Shown: positions 36,928 to 46,546, numbered from the stretch's first letter. The stretch is DNA of 64,000 bases from an uncultured Formosa sp. (GCF_947500765.1 NZ_CANMTH010000004.1:62001-126000), one strand, 5' to 3'. Notes: a model not told the origin generated them from the letters alone. A program made the numbers and translations.

Positions 36928-37752
36928 ATGTTAAGACTTTTAAATTTAGAATTACAAAAACTTCTACTTAATCGCGCCAGTAAAGTATTGATTTTTATTT
37001 CATTTATTTTACCCTTTACAGTATTAATATTATCATCTATAAAAATAAACTTCTTTGGGTTATTCACCTTAGAATTAGGCGAATTAGGAATATTCAATTT
37101 CCCTATTATTTGGCACATCACTACATTCTTTGCTTCACAATTTAAGTTTTTCTTTGCTATTGTTGTAGTGAGTATGATAGGTAACGAATACAGCAACAAG
37201 ACCATTAAACAAAACCTGATTGATGGTTTAAGTAAAAAAGAATTTATACTATCTAAGTTCTATACCATTGTATTTTTCTCATTAATAGCAACCATTTTAA
37301 TAGGTGTCGCTACATTATGTATAGGTTTATATTATTCAAGTTATACGGAATTGAGTATTATTTTTAGAGAGACCAATTTCTTACTTGCTTATTTTGTAAA
37401 ACTTGTAGGCTTCTTTAGCTTGTGTTTATTTTTAGCAATGTTGGTTAAACGCTCTGCCTTTGCTTTAGGTGCTCTATTTGTTTTATACATAGTAGAATGG
37501 ATTGCTTTCGGGCTTTTAGCATGGCAAACAAGTATGGAAGTGGCAGAAAAGGTTCAAGGTTTTTTCCCTTTAAAATCTATGTATAATCTTATAAAACAAC
37601 CTTTCCAACGTGTTATGATGACCAAATTTCCGGACAAGACAGAAATGGTTTACGATTATGCGGTGCATAGTACAGATATTATTATTGTTTTAGCATGGAC
37701 TTCTATTTTCATATTTTTATCTCATAAATTATTAATGAAAAGAGATTTGTAA
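36928..37752 (+). CDS. ABC-2 type transporter permease
   Basis: A 274-residue protein with about six hydrophobic spans (for example VLIFISFILPFTVLILSSI and IIIVLAWTSIFIFLS). The conserved SMIGNEYSNKTIKQNLIDGLSKKEF segment between spans 2 and 3 is typical of ABC-2 permeases of the lantibiotic-immunity/NatB kind. It forms the membrane half of the exporter with the preceding ATPase. The two-gene unit has no sensor kinase nearby. Confidence 0.87.
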   Translation: MLRLLNLELQKLLLNRASKVLIFISFILPFTVLILSSIKINFFGLFTLELGELGIFNFPIIWHITTFFASQFKFFFAIVVVSMIGNEYSNKTIKQNLIDGLSKKEFILSKFYTIVFFSLIATILIGVATLCIGLYYSSYTELSIIFRETNFLLAYFVKLVGFFSLCLFLAMLVKRSAFALGALFVLYIVEWIAFGLLAWQTSMEVAEKVQGFFPLKSMYNLIKQPFQRVMMTKFPDKTEMVYDYAVHSTDIIIVLAWTSIFIFLSHKLLMKRDL

Positions 37753-37790
37753 TATATTAGGGGCACCAATAGCTTAGTACTCCTTTATTC

Positions 37791-40535
37791 ATGAAATATT
37801 TATTTATTGTTGTTGCATTTTTAATGCATGGTTATCTTTTTGCTCAATACGAAGCTGCCAATTGGTATTTTGGTGAAAATGCAGGAATACATTTTGATGC
37901 TAATACAGGAGAAGTTTCTGCTTTATCTGATGGTAAATTAAACACTCTAGAAGGCTCTTCTTCTATTTCTGACGAAGATGGAAATCTTTTATTTTACACA
38001 GACGGATCCATTATTTATAATAAGAATCATAGTATTATGGATAATGGAACAGGGCTATATGGAAACTCATCTAGTACACAATCTGCAATTGTAGTTCCTA
38101 AACCTAATGACGATACAATTTATTATGTTTTCACTGTAGGATCTAGTGTAAACGGAGTAAGTTCTAATGATGGTTTTAATTACTCTATTGTAGACATTTC
38201 AGAAAATGGAGGTCTAGGAAAAGTAACTTTAAAAAACAAAAATCTGCTTTCTTATGGATCAGAAAAACTAAGTGCTGTTGTTAAAGATTGCTCTACACAA
38301 TCTATTTGGGTAATCACGTTGTCTACAGCGAGCGGCAGTAGTGGATCTGTATTCAACACCTTTTACGCCTATTCTATTAATGATAGATCTATTAATACAA
38401 CACCTGTAAAATCTACAATTGTATCTAACATATCCGACCCTCGTGGCGCATTAAAATTATCTCCAGATGGCACAAAAATGGTAAGTGCAAATATGGACGA
38501 TGGTTTATTTTTATACGATTTCGACACAGATACAGGAGCTGTTACCAATCAGCAACAACTTACAATTAATACCACTACAAGTAACAAATCTTACGGTGTA
38601 GAATTTTCATCAAACAATAAATACCTATACGTAAATTCGTCTAACGATTATAATGCATCTGATTCTGATAATGCTTCAAATCACAAATCTTCTTTAATTC
38701 AATATGACTTAGAAGCTGAAGATATTTCAGGCTCTCAAGTAACTTTAGATAACAGAAGTTTATTTAGAGGAGCTTTGCAATTAGGTCCTGATGGAAAAAT
38801 TTACAGAGCACTTGCAGCTTCTTACCAAGTAGGATTACCATATTTAGGCGTTATAGAAACTCCCAATGCAGCAGGAACATCTGCCAATTACAAACACAAT
38901 GCTATAGATTTAAACGGAAATAGTTCTACACAGGGGTTACCTCCATTTATTCAATCTTTTTTCAATCAAAAAATAGATATCATTCATGCAAGCGATGGTG
39001 TAGAAACGAGTGTATTACCTTTATGCTCTGGAAATATTTATACACTACAAGCCGAAGAGATTACAAATGCAGATTACTTATGGACCTTAAACGGAACAGA
39101 GTTAACAAACCTGTCTGAACCTTGGAAAATGGAGGTTAACCAAGAAGGACTTTATAAAGTACTTATTACACCTGCAAGCGCAACAATTTGTGAACTAATT
39201 GAAGGAGAAGCTTACGTAACCTATTACGATATTCCTATTGCTAATCCAACAACAGACTTAAACGACATTTGTGATTTTGGTAATGATGGTATAGAACAAA
39301 TAGATTTAACCATTAAAAGCGAAGCTATTTTAGGCAATCAAGATGAAGCAAATTATCAAGTAAAATATTTTGAAACACTAGCAGATGCTGAAGCAAACAC
39401 AAATGTAGTTACAACCCCAACGAGTTACGAAAACCTTTTTAGTCAGCAAGATATTTATGCAAGAGTAGAAAATGTAAATAACACCAATTGTTACGCAATT
39501 ACCACATTTTCTATTACATTAATAACATCTCCAGAACTACAAACACAAGACATAACAGTATGTGATATTATTACACCTTATAATGATGGTATATCGGTTT
39601 TTAATTTAACCAATGGTATTGTAGAAACCAATGCAGAGGTAACTTATTACAATACCAATCCAGAAACAACATCTAATCCTATTTCTATTGCAGCACCTAC
39701 TGCATATACAAATACTGTAAAAAATCAAACTATTTATGCTCGTGCTGTAAATAGCAAAACAGGTTGTTACACAGACCAATCGTTTATATTAATCTCTACA
39801 GACGCACCTATAACACTACAAACTGTATATTACTGCTCAGATACTTTAGCAACTTTAGATGCAGGAATATCTACTTCTGAAATAAATAATTACACGTACC
39901 AATGGCTTAATAATAACGTAGCTATTTCTGGAGCAACAAGTAATCAGTACACTTTAAATACTGTTGGAGATTATGAAGTTGTTATTACAGATAAAACAAC
40001 TCGTTGCGTAGAATTATCGACATTTAACTTGGAAGAATCTGGTCCAGCAACTATAACCAATATTGCTGTAAAAGATCTTACAGACATTAATACTGTAACA
40101 GTTAGTGTTACTGGATTAGGAACTTATGAATATGCTTTATATAAAGATGGTATGCCTTACATCTCTTACCAAAGTAGTAATTATTTTACAGACGTTTATC
40201 CTGGACATTATACGGTAAAAGTAAAAGATGTAAAAAACAGTTGCGGAATTTCTGAAAAGGATCTTGACATTTTAGGTTTTCCTAAATTTTTCACACCTAA
40301 CGGAGATGGTTATCATGACACTTGGAAGATAGACAATGCATCAAACACATTAGAACTACAATCTACCATCTTAATATTTAACCGCTATGGTAAATTAGTG
40401 AAAGAATTAAAAAACACACTAGAAGAATGGGATGGAACCATGAACGGAACACCTTTACCATCCGATGATTATTGGTTTACTTTAACATTAAAAAATGGTA
40501 CGATGTTTAATTCTCATTTTAGTTTAAAACGCTAA
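37791..40535 (+). CDS. Large T9SS type B surface protein with propeller-like N-terminal half
   Basis: A 914-residue exported protein. It has a signal peptide (MKYLFIVVAFLMHGYLFAQ) and a WD40/propeller-like half to about residue 390 (repeats such as LKLSPDGTKMVSANMDDG, LQLGPDGKIYRALA). A Cys-bearing, Ig-like or PKD-like region with several similar segments follows (CDFGNDGIEQIDL, CDIITPYNDGISVFNL). The C-terminal gliding-motility-associated type B T9SS domain includes PKFFTPNGDGYHDTW and IFNRYGKLVKEL. It is expected to be secreted by the type IX system and perhaps surface-bound. Such proteins are often adhesins; the role here is unknown. Confidence 0.87.
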   Translation: MKYLFIVVAFLMHGYLFAQYEAANWYFGENAGIHFDANTGEVSALSDGKLNTLEGSSSISDEDGNLLFYTDGSIIYNKNHSIMDNGTGLYGNSSSTQSAIVVPKPNDDTIYYVFTVGSSVNGVSSNDGFNYSIVDISENGGLGKVTLKNKNLLSYGSEKLSAVVKDCSTQSIWVITLSTASGSSGSVFNTFYAYSINDRSINTTPVKSTIVSNISDPRGALKLSPDGTKMVSANMDDGLFLYDFDTDTGAVTNQQQLTINTTTSNKSYGVEFSSNNKYLYVNSSNDYNASDSDNASNHKSSLIQYDLEAEDISGSQVTLDNRSLFRGALQLGPDGKIYRALAASYQVGLPYLGVIETPNAAGTSANYKHNAIDLNGNSSTQGLPPFIQSFFNQKIDIIHASDGVETSVLPLCSGNIYTLQAEEITNADYLWTLNGTELTNLSEPWKMEVNQEGLYKVLITPASATICELIEGEAYVTYYDIPIANPTTDLNDICDFGNDGIEQIDLTIKSEAILGNQDEANYQVKYFETLADAEANTNVVTTPTSYENLFSQQDIYARVENVNNTNCYAITTFSITLITSPELQTQDITVCDIITPYNDGISVFNLTNGIVETNAEVTYYNTNPETTSNPISIAAPTAYTNTVKNQTIYARAVNSKTGCYTDQSFILISTDAPITLQTVYYCSDTLATLDAGISTSEINNYTYQWLNNNVAISGATSNQYTLNTVGDYEVVITDKTTRCVELSTFNLEESGPATITNIAVKDLTDINTVTVSVTGLGTYEYALYKDGMPYISYQSSNYFTDVYPGHYTVKVKDVKNSCGISEKDLDILGFPKFFTPNGDGYHDTWKIDNASNTLELQSTILIFNRYGKLVKELKNTLEEWDGTMNGTPLPSDDYWFTLTLKNGTMFNSHFSLKR

Positions 40536-40579
40536 AAAAACAGTCAACCTTCTTGTATTCTTACTACGCTCAAATTGTT

Positions 40580-40587
40580 TAAATTTG
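40580..40587 (+). promoter_or_regulatory. -7 promoter element very close to the uvrB start
   Basis: TAAATTTG matches TAnnTTTG and ends 4 bases before the uvrB ATG. A TTG 24 bases further upstream could be the -33 part. Confidence 0.45.
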
Positions 40588-40591
40588 TAAT

Positions 40592-42592
40592 ATGCGATTT
40601 AAAATAAAATCAGAATTCGAACCTACAGGAGATCAACCTTCAGCTATTAAGCAATTAACACAAGGTATAAACTCCGACGAAAAATTTCAAACGCTTTTAG
40701 GTGTTACAGGTTCAGGTAAAACCTTTACCGTTGCCAATGTAATTCAAGAAGTGCAACGCCCTACCCTAGTTTTGGCACATAACAAAACTTTGGCAGCACA
40801 ATTATATTCAGAATTTAAACAGTTTTTTCCAGATAATGCCGTTGAGTACTTCGTTTCTTACTACGATTATTATCAGCCAGAAGCTTATATTCCAGTTTCT
40901 GGAACATATATTGAAAAGGATTTATCTATAAACGAAGAAATTGAAAAACTCCGTTTAAGTACAACCTCATCACTACTTTCTGGCCGAAGAGATGTATTAG
41001 TAGTTGCTTCTGTATCTTGCTTATATGGTATTGGTAACCCTGTAGAATTTCAGAAAAACGTAATTTCTTTAGAACGCGATCAAGTTATCTCTAGAACCAA
41101 ATTATTACACCGTTTGGTGCAGAGTTTATACTCTAGAACAGAAGCCGAATTTAGTCATGGAAGTTTCAGAATTAAAGGAGATACTGTAGATGTTTTTCCA
41201 AGTTATGCAGACGATGCTTTCCGTATTCACTTTTTTGGAGATGAAATTGAAGAGATTGAAGCTTTTAATGTGCAGACCAACGAAATCATTGAAAAATACG
41301 ATCGCCTTACTATTTATCCAGCAAACATGTTTGTAACATCTCCAGATGTACTTCAGGGAGCTATTAAAGATATTCAAGACGATTTAGTAAAACAACACGA
41401 TTATTTTAAAGAAATAGGAAAACATCTAGAAGCAAAACGTCTAAAAGAACGTACAGAATTCGATTTAGAAATGATTCGTGAATTGGGATATTGTTCGGGT
41501 ATTGAAAACTATTCAAGATATTTAGATGGCAGACACCCCGGAACTAGACCGTTCTGTTTATTAGATTATTTTCCAGAAGATTTTTTAATGGTAATAGACG
41601 AAAGTCACGTAACCATTTCGCAAGTACATGCCATGTATGGAGGAGACAGAAGTAGAAAAGAAAACTTGGTAGATTACGGTTTTAGATTACCTGCCGCAAT
41701 GGACAACAGACCTCTTAAATTTGAGGAATTTGAGGCACTTCAAAATCAAGTTATTTATGTGAGTGCAACTCCAGCAGATTACGAATTAGAAAAAAGTGAT
41801 GGCATTTTTGTTGAACAAATTATTAGACCAACTGGACTTTTAGATCCTATTATTGAAGTCCGCCCTAGCTTAAACCAGATAGATGATTTAATTGAAGAAA
41901 TTCAACTTCGCATAGAAAAAGACGAACGTACTTTAGTAACAACACTAACCAAACGTATGGCTGAAGAATTAACGAAATATCTAGATCGTATTCAAATTCG
42001 TTGCCGTTATATACATAGTGATGTGGATACCTTAGAACGTGTAGAAATTATGCAAGACCTAAGAAAAGGCTTGTTTGATGTTTTAGTAGGAGTAAACTTA
42101 TTACGTGAAGGTTTAGATTTACCGGAAGTATCCTTAGTCGCTATTTTAGATGCAGATAAGGAAGGTTTTTTACGTTCGGCAAGATCGCTAACACAAACTG
42201 TAGGTCGTGCTGCTAGGAACTTAAATGGTAAAGCTATAATGTATGCTGATAAGATGACTAAAAGTATGCAGAAAACAATAGACGAAACTAATTACAGACG
42301 CGAAAAGCAAATTAATTACAATACGGCACATAATATGGTACCTAAAGCACTAAACAAAAGTTTAGACAGTGCTTTAGCAAAAAACTCTGTAAGTACATAT
42401 AGTTACGAACTAGAAGCTCTAAAAGCTGCCGAACCAGAAAGTGAATATTTAACGAAACCTCAATTAGAACAAAACATAAGAGATAGGCGTAAATTAATGG
42501 AAGCCGCTGCTAAAGATTTAGATTTTATGCTAGCCGCTAAAATTCGTGACGAAATAAAACAGTATCAAGATAAACTTGAAAAATTAAAATAG
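40592..42592 (+). CDS. uvrB: Excinuclease ABC subunit B
   Basis: A 666-residue nucleotide-excision-repair helicase that verifies damage handed over by UvrA and recruits UvrC. Motifs: Walker A GVTGSGKTFTVANV, the beta-hairpin YYDYYQPEAYIP, the DEAH-like box LMVIDESHVT, QTVGRAARNLNGKAIMYAD (helicase VI) and the C-terminal UVR domain (LEQNIRDRRKLMEAAAKDLDF). Length agrees with the family. uvrA and uvrC are not in the window. It is monocistronic or followed only by the weak convergent region. Confidence 0.97.
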   Translation: MRFKIKSEFEPTGDQPSAIKQLTQGINSDEKFQTLLGVTGSGKTFTVANVIQEVQRPTLVLAHNKTLAAQLYSEFKQFFPDNAVEYFVSYYDYYQPEAYIPVSGTYIEKDLSINEEIEKLRLSTTSSLLSGRRDVLVVASVSCLYGIGNPVEFQKNVISLERDQVISRTKLLHRLVQSLYSRTEAEFSHGSFRIKGDTVDVFPSYADDAFRIHFFGDEIEEIEAFNVQTNEIIEKYDRLTIYPANMFVTSPDVLQGAIKDIQDDLVKQHDYFKEIGKHLEAKRLKERTEFDLEMIRELGYCSGIENYSRYLDGRHPGTRPFCLLDYFPEDFLMVIDESHVTISQVHAMYGGDRSRKENLVDYGFRLPAAMDNRPLKFEEFEALQNQVIYVSATPADYELEKSDGIFVEQIIRPTGLLDPIIEVRPSLNQIDDLIEEIQLRIEKDERTLVTTLTKRMAEELTKYLDRIQIRCRYIHSDVDTLERVEIMQDLRKGLFDVLVGVNLLREGLDLPEVSLVAILDADKEGFLRSARSLTQTVGRAARNLNGKAIMYADKMTKSMQKTIDETNYRREKQINYNTAHNMVPKALNKSLDSALAKNSVSTYSYELEALKAAEPESEYLTKPQLEQNIRDRRKLMEAAAKDLDFMLAAKIRDEIKQYQDKLEKLK

Positions 42593-42689
42593 AATACCCG
42601 TTTTTTGTTGGTTCTTAAAAAGGAACTCAAAATAATTTTTATTTAGAGAATATACAGCAGAATAATCAAATTACATCTATCGCGTAATA

Positions 42690-43091
42690 TTAATTGTACT
42701 GAACCTTAAAAATATCGATTAAAACATCTGGTGGAACAATTTTATTAGGAAAACCGTCCATTAAATACAATACTTTATTTATGCACTCATGACTTAATCC
42801 CATTCGCAATCCAAAGTTAAAAAGTTTTATAACATCTTTTTCGGTACGTTCGCTATCTAAGTTCATTAACAACACCAAACGGTGAAACTGTACAATACGT
42901 TCACTATAAGACGAGATATGTTTATAAGCGATAGGATGTTTCATTAAGTACTCAAAATCCTCTCGAGAAATATCGAGTTGTTGAGACACACCCAATAGAA
43001 AATTATATTCTATAGATTTTATTTTTGTATCTGTCTTAGCGAATGCAATCATTTCAGATAGTAAACTCAATTTTTCAACACGATTTATCAT
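42690..43091 (-). CDS. TerB-like helical protein
   Basis: A 133-residue, all-helical, soluble protein (EKLSLLSEMIAFAKTDTKIKSIEYNFLLGVSQQL...). The spacing of the helices and the pattern of a short acidic turn after the first helix recall the TerB/DjlA-like fold. Homologues are sometimes labelled as a UvrB subunit because they sit beside uvrB; nothing in the sequence supports that. Function unknown. It converges on uvrB with about 100 bases between. Confidence 0.62.
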   Translation of the reverse strand: MINRVEKLSLLSEMIAFAKTDTKIKSIEYNFLLGVSQQLDISREDFEYLMKHPIAYKHISSYSERIVQFHRLVLLMNLDSERTEKDVIKLFNFGLRMGLSHECINKVLYLMDGFPNKIVPPDVLIDIFKVQYN

Positions 43092-43468
43092 AATAGAGGG
43101 AGTCTTTTTATTAATATTATAAAGTTAATTATAATAGATATTTTATAATCGTGGATATAATGTAACTTGTCGAAAAATTAAATGTATTTAATCGATTTTC
43201 TTGAACCTTTATCTATCTAAAGCCCCTTAAAACATGATAGTTAGATAGTTAACATTAACATATTTTGGTATTATTTACCACGAGATATTCAATATAAAAA
43301 ATTGATTATCAAATAATTAAACCTATTTCATTTTAATACGAATGAAGCAGAAAGATGAATAAAAACACTGTAAAAATTGGAATTATAATAAAAAATCTAA
43401 AAAACGTAGATTTATAAAATTAAAAAGCTTTTTTCTGTAACAATAATTAAAAATTAAAACATAGTAAT
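43092..43468. other. 377-bp intergenic region, no gene seen
   Basis: AT-rich gap between two divergent small genes. No open frame of note, tRNA or riboswitch is evident. It holds an 8-bp inverted repeat (CTATCTAA at 43213-43220, TTAGATAG at 43241-43248). It should contain promoters for both flanking genes, but no exact TAnnTTTG match was found. Confidence 0.5.
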
Positions 43469-43816
43469 ATGACAAACAATGATGTTCTTAAAAAATTACG
43501 TGTCGCTCTAAAATTAAGAGATGATGATATCGTGAAGATTTTAGAATTAGTAGATTTTAGAATCAGTAAAAGTGAATTAGGTGCCTTTTTCAGAAAAGAA
43601 GATCATCCAAAGTATATGGAATGTGGTGACCAAATTTTAAGAAACTTCTTAAACGGATTAGTAATTCATTTACGCGGACCACTACCAAAGAAAATTTCAG
43701 CTAAGAAAAGTGACGATAAAAAATCGCCTATAAAAAAGACTGATGCTAAAAAAATAGTTTCTAAAAAATCAGATGCTAACAAAACAGTATCAAAGAAAAA
43801 AGCGTCTAACAATTAA
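43469..43816 (+). CDS. DUF1456-family protein with lysine-rich tail
   Basis: A 115-residue protein. The first 75 residues match one DUF1456 unit (TNNDVLKKLRVALKLRDDDIVKILELV, ELGAFFRKEDHPKYMECGDQILRNFLNGL); many family members have two. The last about 40 residues are Lys/Ser/Asp repeats of the form KKSDDKK, KKTDAKK, KKSDANK, resembling a histone-H1-like nucleic-acid-binding tail. Function of DUF1456 is unknown. The final codons and the stop codon form the stem and loop of the gene's own terminator. Confidence 0.75.
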   Translation: MTNNDVLKKLRVALKLRDDDIVKILELVDFRISKSELGAFFRKEDHPKYMECGDQILRNFLNGLVIHLRGPLPKKISAKKSDDKKSPIKKTDAKKIVSKKSDANKTVSKKKASNN

Positions 43817-43828
43817 GTTAGACGCTTT
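43799..43828. terminator. Bidirectional terminator overlapping the DUF1456 stop codon
   Basis: AAAGCGTCTAAC pairs with GTTAGACGCTTT. The TAA stop at 43814-43816 lies in the loop. T-rich runs follow on both strands, so it also serves the convergent sucC. Confidence 0.82.
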
Positions 43829-43857
43829 AATTTTTATAGTATACTACTAAGTTTAGA

Positions 43858-45048
43858 CTATGCTAAAACTTGTTGTACTTTATCTGCAGCTTCTTGGAAT
43901 TGAGTAGCACTCATTACATCCAGTCCTGAATTATCAATTAATTCTTTAGCGATATCTGCATTTGTTCCTTGTAAACGTACAATAATTGGTACATTAATAT
44001 TACCCATGTTCTTATAAGCATCAATAACACCTTGTGCAACTCTGTCGCAACGTACAATACCTCCAAATATATTAATAAGGATAGCTTTAACGTTAGGATC
44101 TTTTAAAATAATTTTAAAAGCAGCCTCTACACGAGCAGCATCAGCAGTACCTCCAACATCTAAAAAGTTAGCTGGTTCACCACCTGCTTGCTTAATTAAA
44201 TCCATAGTTGCCATTGCTAAACCAGCACCGTTAACCATACAACCAACGTTTCCGTCAAGGTCTACATAATTTAATCCTAGTTCTCCTGCTTCAACTTCAA
44301 TTGCGCTTTCTTCACGTATATCGCGTAAAGCTAAATAATCTTTATGTCTGTATAATGCATTATCGTCAATAGTAACTTTAGCATCTACAGCAAGTATTTT
44401 ATTATCGCTTGTTTTTAAAACTGGGTTAATTTCAAATAAAGAAGAATCTGACTTTACGTAAGCTGTATACAGATTAGTAACGAATTTTGTCATTTCTTTA
44501 AAAGCATTTCCAGATAACCCTAAGTTAAAAGCAATACGTCTTGCTTGAAAAGGTAAAACACCTACAGCAGGATCTATTTCTTCAGTAAAAATTAAATGAG
44601 GTGTTTCTTCTGCAACAGTCTCGATATCCATACCACCTTCTGTAGAATACATAATCATGTTACGTCCTGTACCACGGTTTAATAAAACAGACATGTAATA
44701 TTCTTCTGTTTCACTTTCTCCTGGGTAATACACATCTTCTGCGATTAAAACTTGGTGTACTCTTTTACCTTCTGCAGAAGTTTGAGGTGTTACTAGGTCC
44801 ATACCTATAATTTCACCAGAAATTTTTTCTACTTCTTGTAAACTCTTGGCTAATTTTACGCCACCACCTTTACCACGTCCACCAGCGTGAACTTGAGCCT
44901 TAACAACAAACCAGCTAGTTCCTGTCTCTGTTGTTAATTCTTTTGCAGCTTCAACAGCGTCTTGAGCATTTTGTGCTACTTTCCCGCGTTGAATACGTAC
45001 GCCAAAACTATTTAAAATTTCTTTTCCTTGATATTCGTGTAAGTTCAT
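43858..45048 (-). CDS. sucC: Succinyl-CoA ligase (ADP-forming) beta subunit
   Basis: A 396-residue TCA-cycle subunit. It has the N-terminal ATP-grasp domain (MNLHEYQGKEILNSFGV, VKAQVHAGGRGKGGGVKLAKS), the metal-binding segment around FEINPVL, and the C-terminal CoA-ligase domain (FLDVGGTAD, ILINIFGGIVRCD). It works with the alpha subunit SucD, whose gene is not here, so the two are unlinked, as is frequent in Flavobacteriaceae. A -7 element lies 23 bases upstream of the start. Confidence 0.97.
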   Translation of the reverse strand: MNLHEYQGKEILNSFGVRIQRGKVAQNAQDAVEAAKELTTETGTSWFVVKAQVHAGGRGKGGGVKLAKSLQEVEKISGEIIGMDLVTPQTSAEGKRVHQVLIAEDVYYPGESETEEYYMSVLLNRGTGRNMIMYSTEGGMDIETVAEETPHLIFTEEIDPAVGVLPFQARRIAFNLGLSGNAFKEMTKFVTNLYTAYVKSDSSLFEINPVLKTSDNKILAVDAKVTIDDNALYRHKDYLALRDIREESAIEVEAGELGLNYVDLDGNVGCMVNGAGLAMATMDLIKQAGGEPANFLDVGGTADAARVEAAFKIILKDPNVKAILINIFGGIVRCDRVAQGVIDAYKNMGNINVPIIVRLQGTNADIAKELIDNSGLDVMSATQFQEAADKVQQVLA

Positions 45049-45071
45049 TAGTATTTTAATTTATTGCCTCA

Positions 45072-45079
45072 CAAATGTA
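45072..45079 (-). promoter_or_regulatory. -7 promoter element for sucC
   Basis: CAAATGTA reads TACATTTG on the minus strand, 23 bases before the sucC ATG. Confidence 0.55.
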
Positions 45080-45195
45080 ATCAACCAATATGTTTTAACC
45101 AATATTTTTTACCATCTAATACATATATTATTAATACTACATTCTTTTCTTTGATTTTTTGACAAATAATAACTCTTAAACTGATAAAAACTTTA

Positions 45196-45203
45196 TAGAT
45201 TTG
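45196..45203 (+). promoter_or_regulatory. -7 promoter element for lysA
   Basis: TAGATTTG matches TAnnTTTG, 23 bases before the lysA ATG. Confidence 0.55.
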
Positions 45204-45226
45204 CGGCGAATTTAATTTATCATAAA

Positions 45227-46432
45227 ATGAATAATAACACTTTATTAAAAATTGCAAACGACTTTGGAAGTCCGGTGTATGTGTATGACTCTGAAAAAAT
45301 AGTGTCTCAGTATAAACGTTTAACATCTGCATTTAATAAGGTGAAACAGGTTAAGGTAAATTATGCAGTAAAAGCATTATCTAACATTACGATCCTTAAA
45401 TTGATGAAAAATCTTGGTGCAGGACTTGATACTGTATCTATCCAAGAAGTCCAATTGGGATTAAAAGCTGGTTTTTCTGCAGATCAAATTATATTTACAC
45501 CAAACGGTGTATCTCTTGAAGAAATTGAAGAAGCTTCTGAATTGGGGGTTCAAATCAATATAGATAACCTTTCAATTTTAGAACAATTCGGAACAAAGCA
45601 TCCTGAAGTTCCTGTTTGTATTCGTATTAACCCGCATGTTATGGCTGGTGGAAATGCGAATATCTCTGTAGGACATATCGATTCAAAATTTGGTATTTCT
45701 GTACATCAAATTCCACATATTTTAAGAATTGTGGAAAATACAGGCATGCATATAAACGGAATTCACATGCATACAGGAAGCGATATTTTAGATATTGACG
45801 TTTTTTTATATGCCAGTGAAATTTTATTTGACACCGCTAAACATTTTAAAGACTTAGATTTCTTAGACTTCGGATCTGGTTTTAAAGTCCCTTATTCTAA
45901 AGGAGATATTGAAACTAACATTGAAGAGTTTGGAACTAAATTATCTAAACGTTTTAATGAGTTTTGTAAAGAATACGGAAAAGAATTAACCTTAGGTTTT
46001 GAGCCTGGTAAATTTTTAGTGAGTGAATCTGGAGTGTTTTTAGCAAAAGTGAATGCTGTAAAACAAACAACATCTACTGTGTTTGCACAAATCGATTCTG
46101 GTTTTAATCACTTAATTAGACCTATGTTATACGGCTCTCAACATGTTATTACTAACATTTCAAACCCTAAAGGACGCGAACGTTTTTATTCTGTAGTTGG
46201 ATATATTTGTGAAACAGATACATTTGCCAATAATCGCAGAATTAACGAAATTACTGAAGGTGACATCCTTGGTTTCCAAAATGCTGGAGCATATTGTTAT
46301 TCTATGGCTTCTAACTATAATTCACGCTTCCGTCCTGCCGAAGTACTTTGGCATAAAGACAAAGCTTTACTAATTAGAGAGCGAGAAACTTTTGAAGATA
46401 TTATAAAAAATCAAATAGAAGTGACTTTATAA
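45227..46432 (+). CDS. lysA: Diaminopimelate decarboxylase
   Basis: A 401-residue fold-type III PLP enzyme that turns meso-diaminopimelate into lysine. The PLP lysine lies in VNYAVKALSNITIL; HMHTGSDI and the C-terminal active-site VGYICETDTF (Cys-Glu of the CE.D motif) follow, as does FQNAGAYCYSM. It completes the pathway that includes DapD. Its own promoter and terminator make it monocistronic. Confidence 0.95.
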   Translation: MNNNTLLKIANDFGSPVYVYDSEKIVSQYKRLTSAFNKVKQVKVNYAVKALSNITILKLMKNLGAGLDTVSIQEVQLGLKAGFSADQIIFTPNGVSLEEIEEASELGVQINIDNLSILEQFGTKHPEVPVCIRINPHVMAGGNANISVGHIDSKFGISVHQIPHILRIVENTGMHINGIHMHTGSDILDIDVFLYASEILFDTAKHFKDLDFLDFGSGFKVPYSKGDIETNIEEFGTKLSKRFNEFCKEYGKELTLGFEPGKFLVSESGVFLAKVNAVKQTTSTVFAQIDSGFNHLIRPMLYGSQHVITNISNPKGRERFYSVVGYICETDTFANNRRINEITEGDILGFQNAGAYCYSMASNYNSRFRPAEVLWHKDKALLIRERETFEDIIKNQIEVTL

Positions 46433-46435
46433 ATT

Positions 46436-46469
46436 AAAAGCGTTAACCTAAACAGTTAACGCTTTTTTT
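46436..46469 (+). terminator. Terminator after lysA
   Basis: AAAAGCGTTAAC, a 7-base loop, then GTTAACGC running into seven T; the stem is perfect. Confidence 0.9.
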
Positions 46470-46489
46470 ATAATTTTACTTAACATACA

Positions 46490-46546
46490 ATATCCTGCTA
46501 AGAGAAACTAAAATGGACTTATATCCGTTTTTTCTTGCAGGATATG
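46490..46546. repeat. Long imperfect hairpin near the nadB 3' end
   Basis: ATATCCTGC pairs with GCAGGATAT, and inside them AAGAGAAAC with GTTTTTTCTT (one wobble), giving a stem of about 19 bp around an 18-base loop. No good T run follows on the minus strand. It may terminate or stabilise the nadAB mRNA. Confidence 0.5.

Noticed and set aside
41126..41377. 83-residue frame on the minus strand within uvrB
   Set aside because: It lies wholly inside the well-supported uvrB gene and has no family or start signal. The same applies to the other antisense frames inside known genes.
43213..43248. CTATCTAA ... TTAGATAG inverted repeat in the 377-bp gap
   Set aside because: An 8-bp AT-rich pair with a 20-base spacer is easily expected by chance. 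Not listed as an operator.
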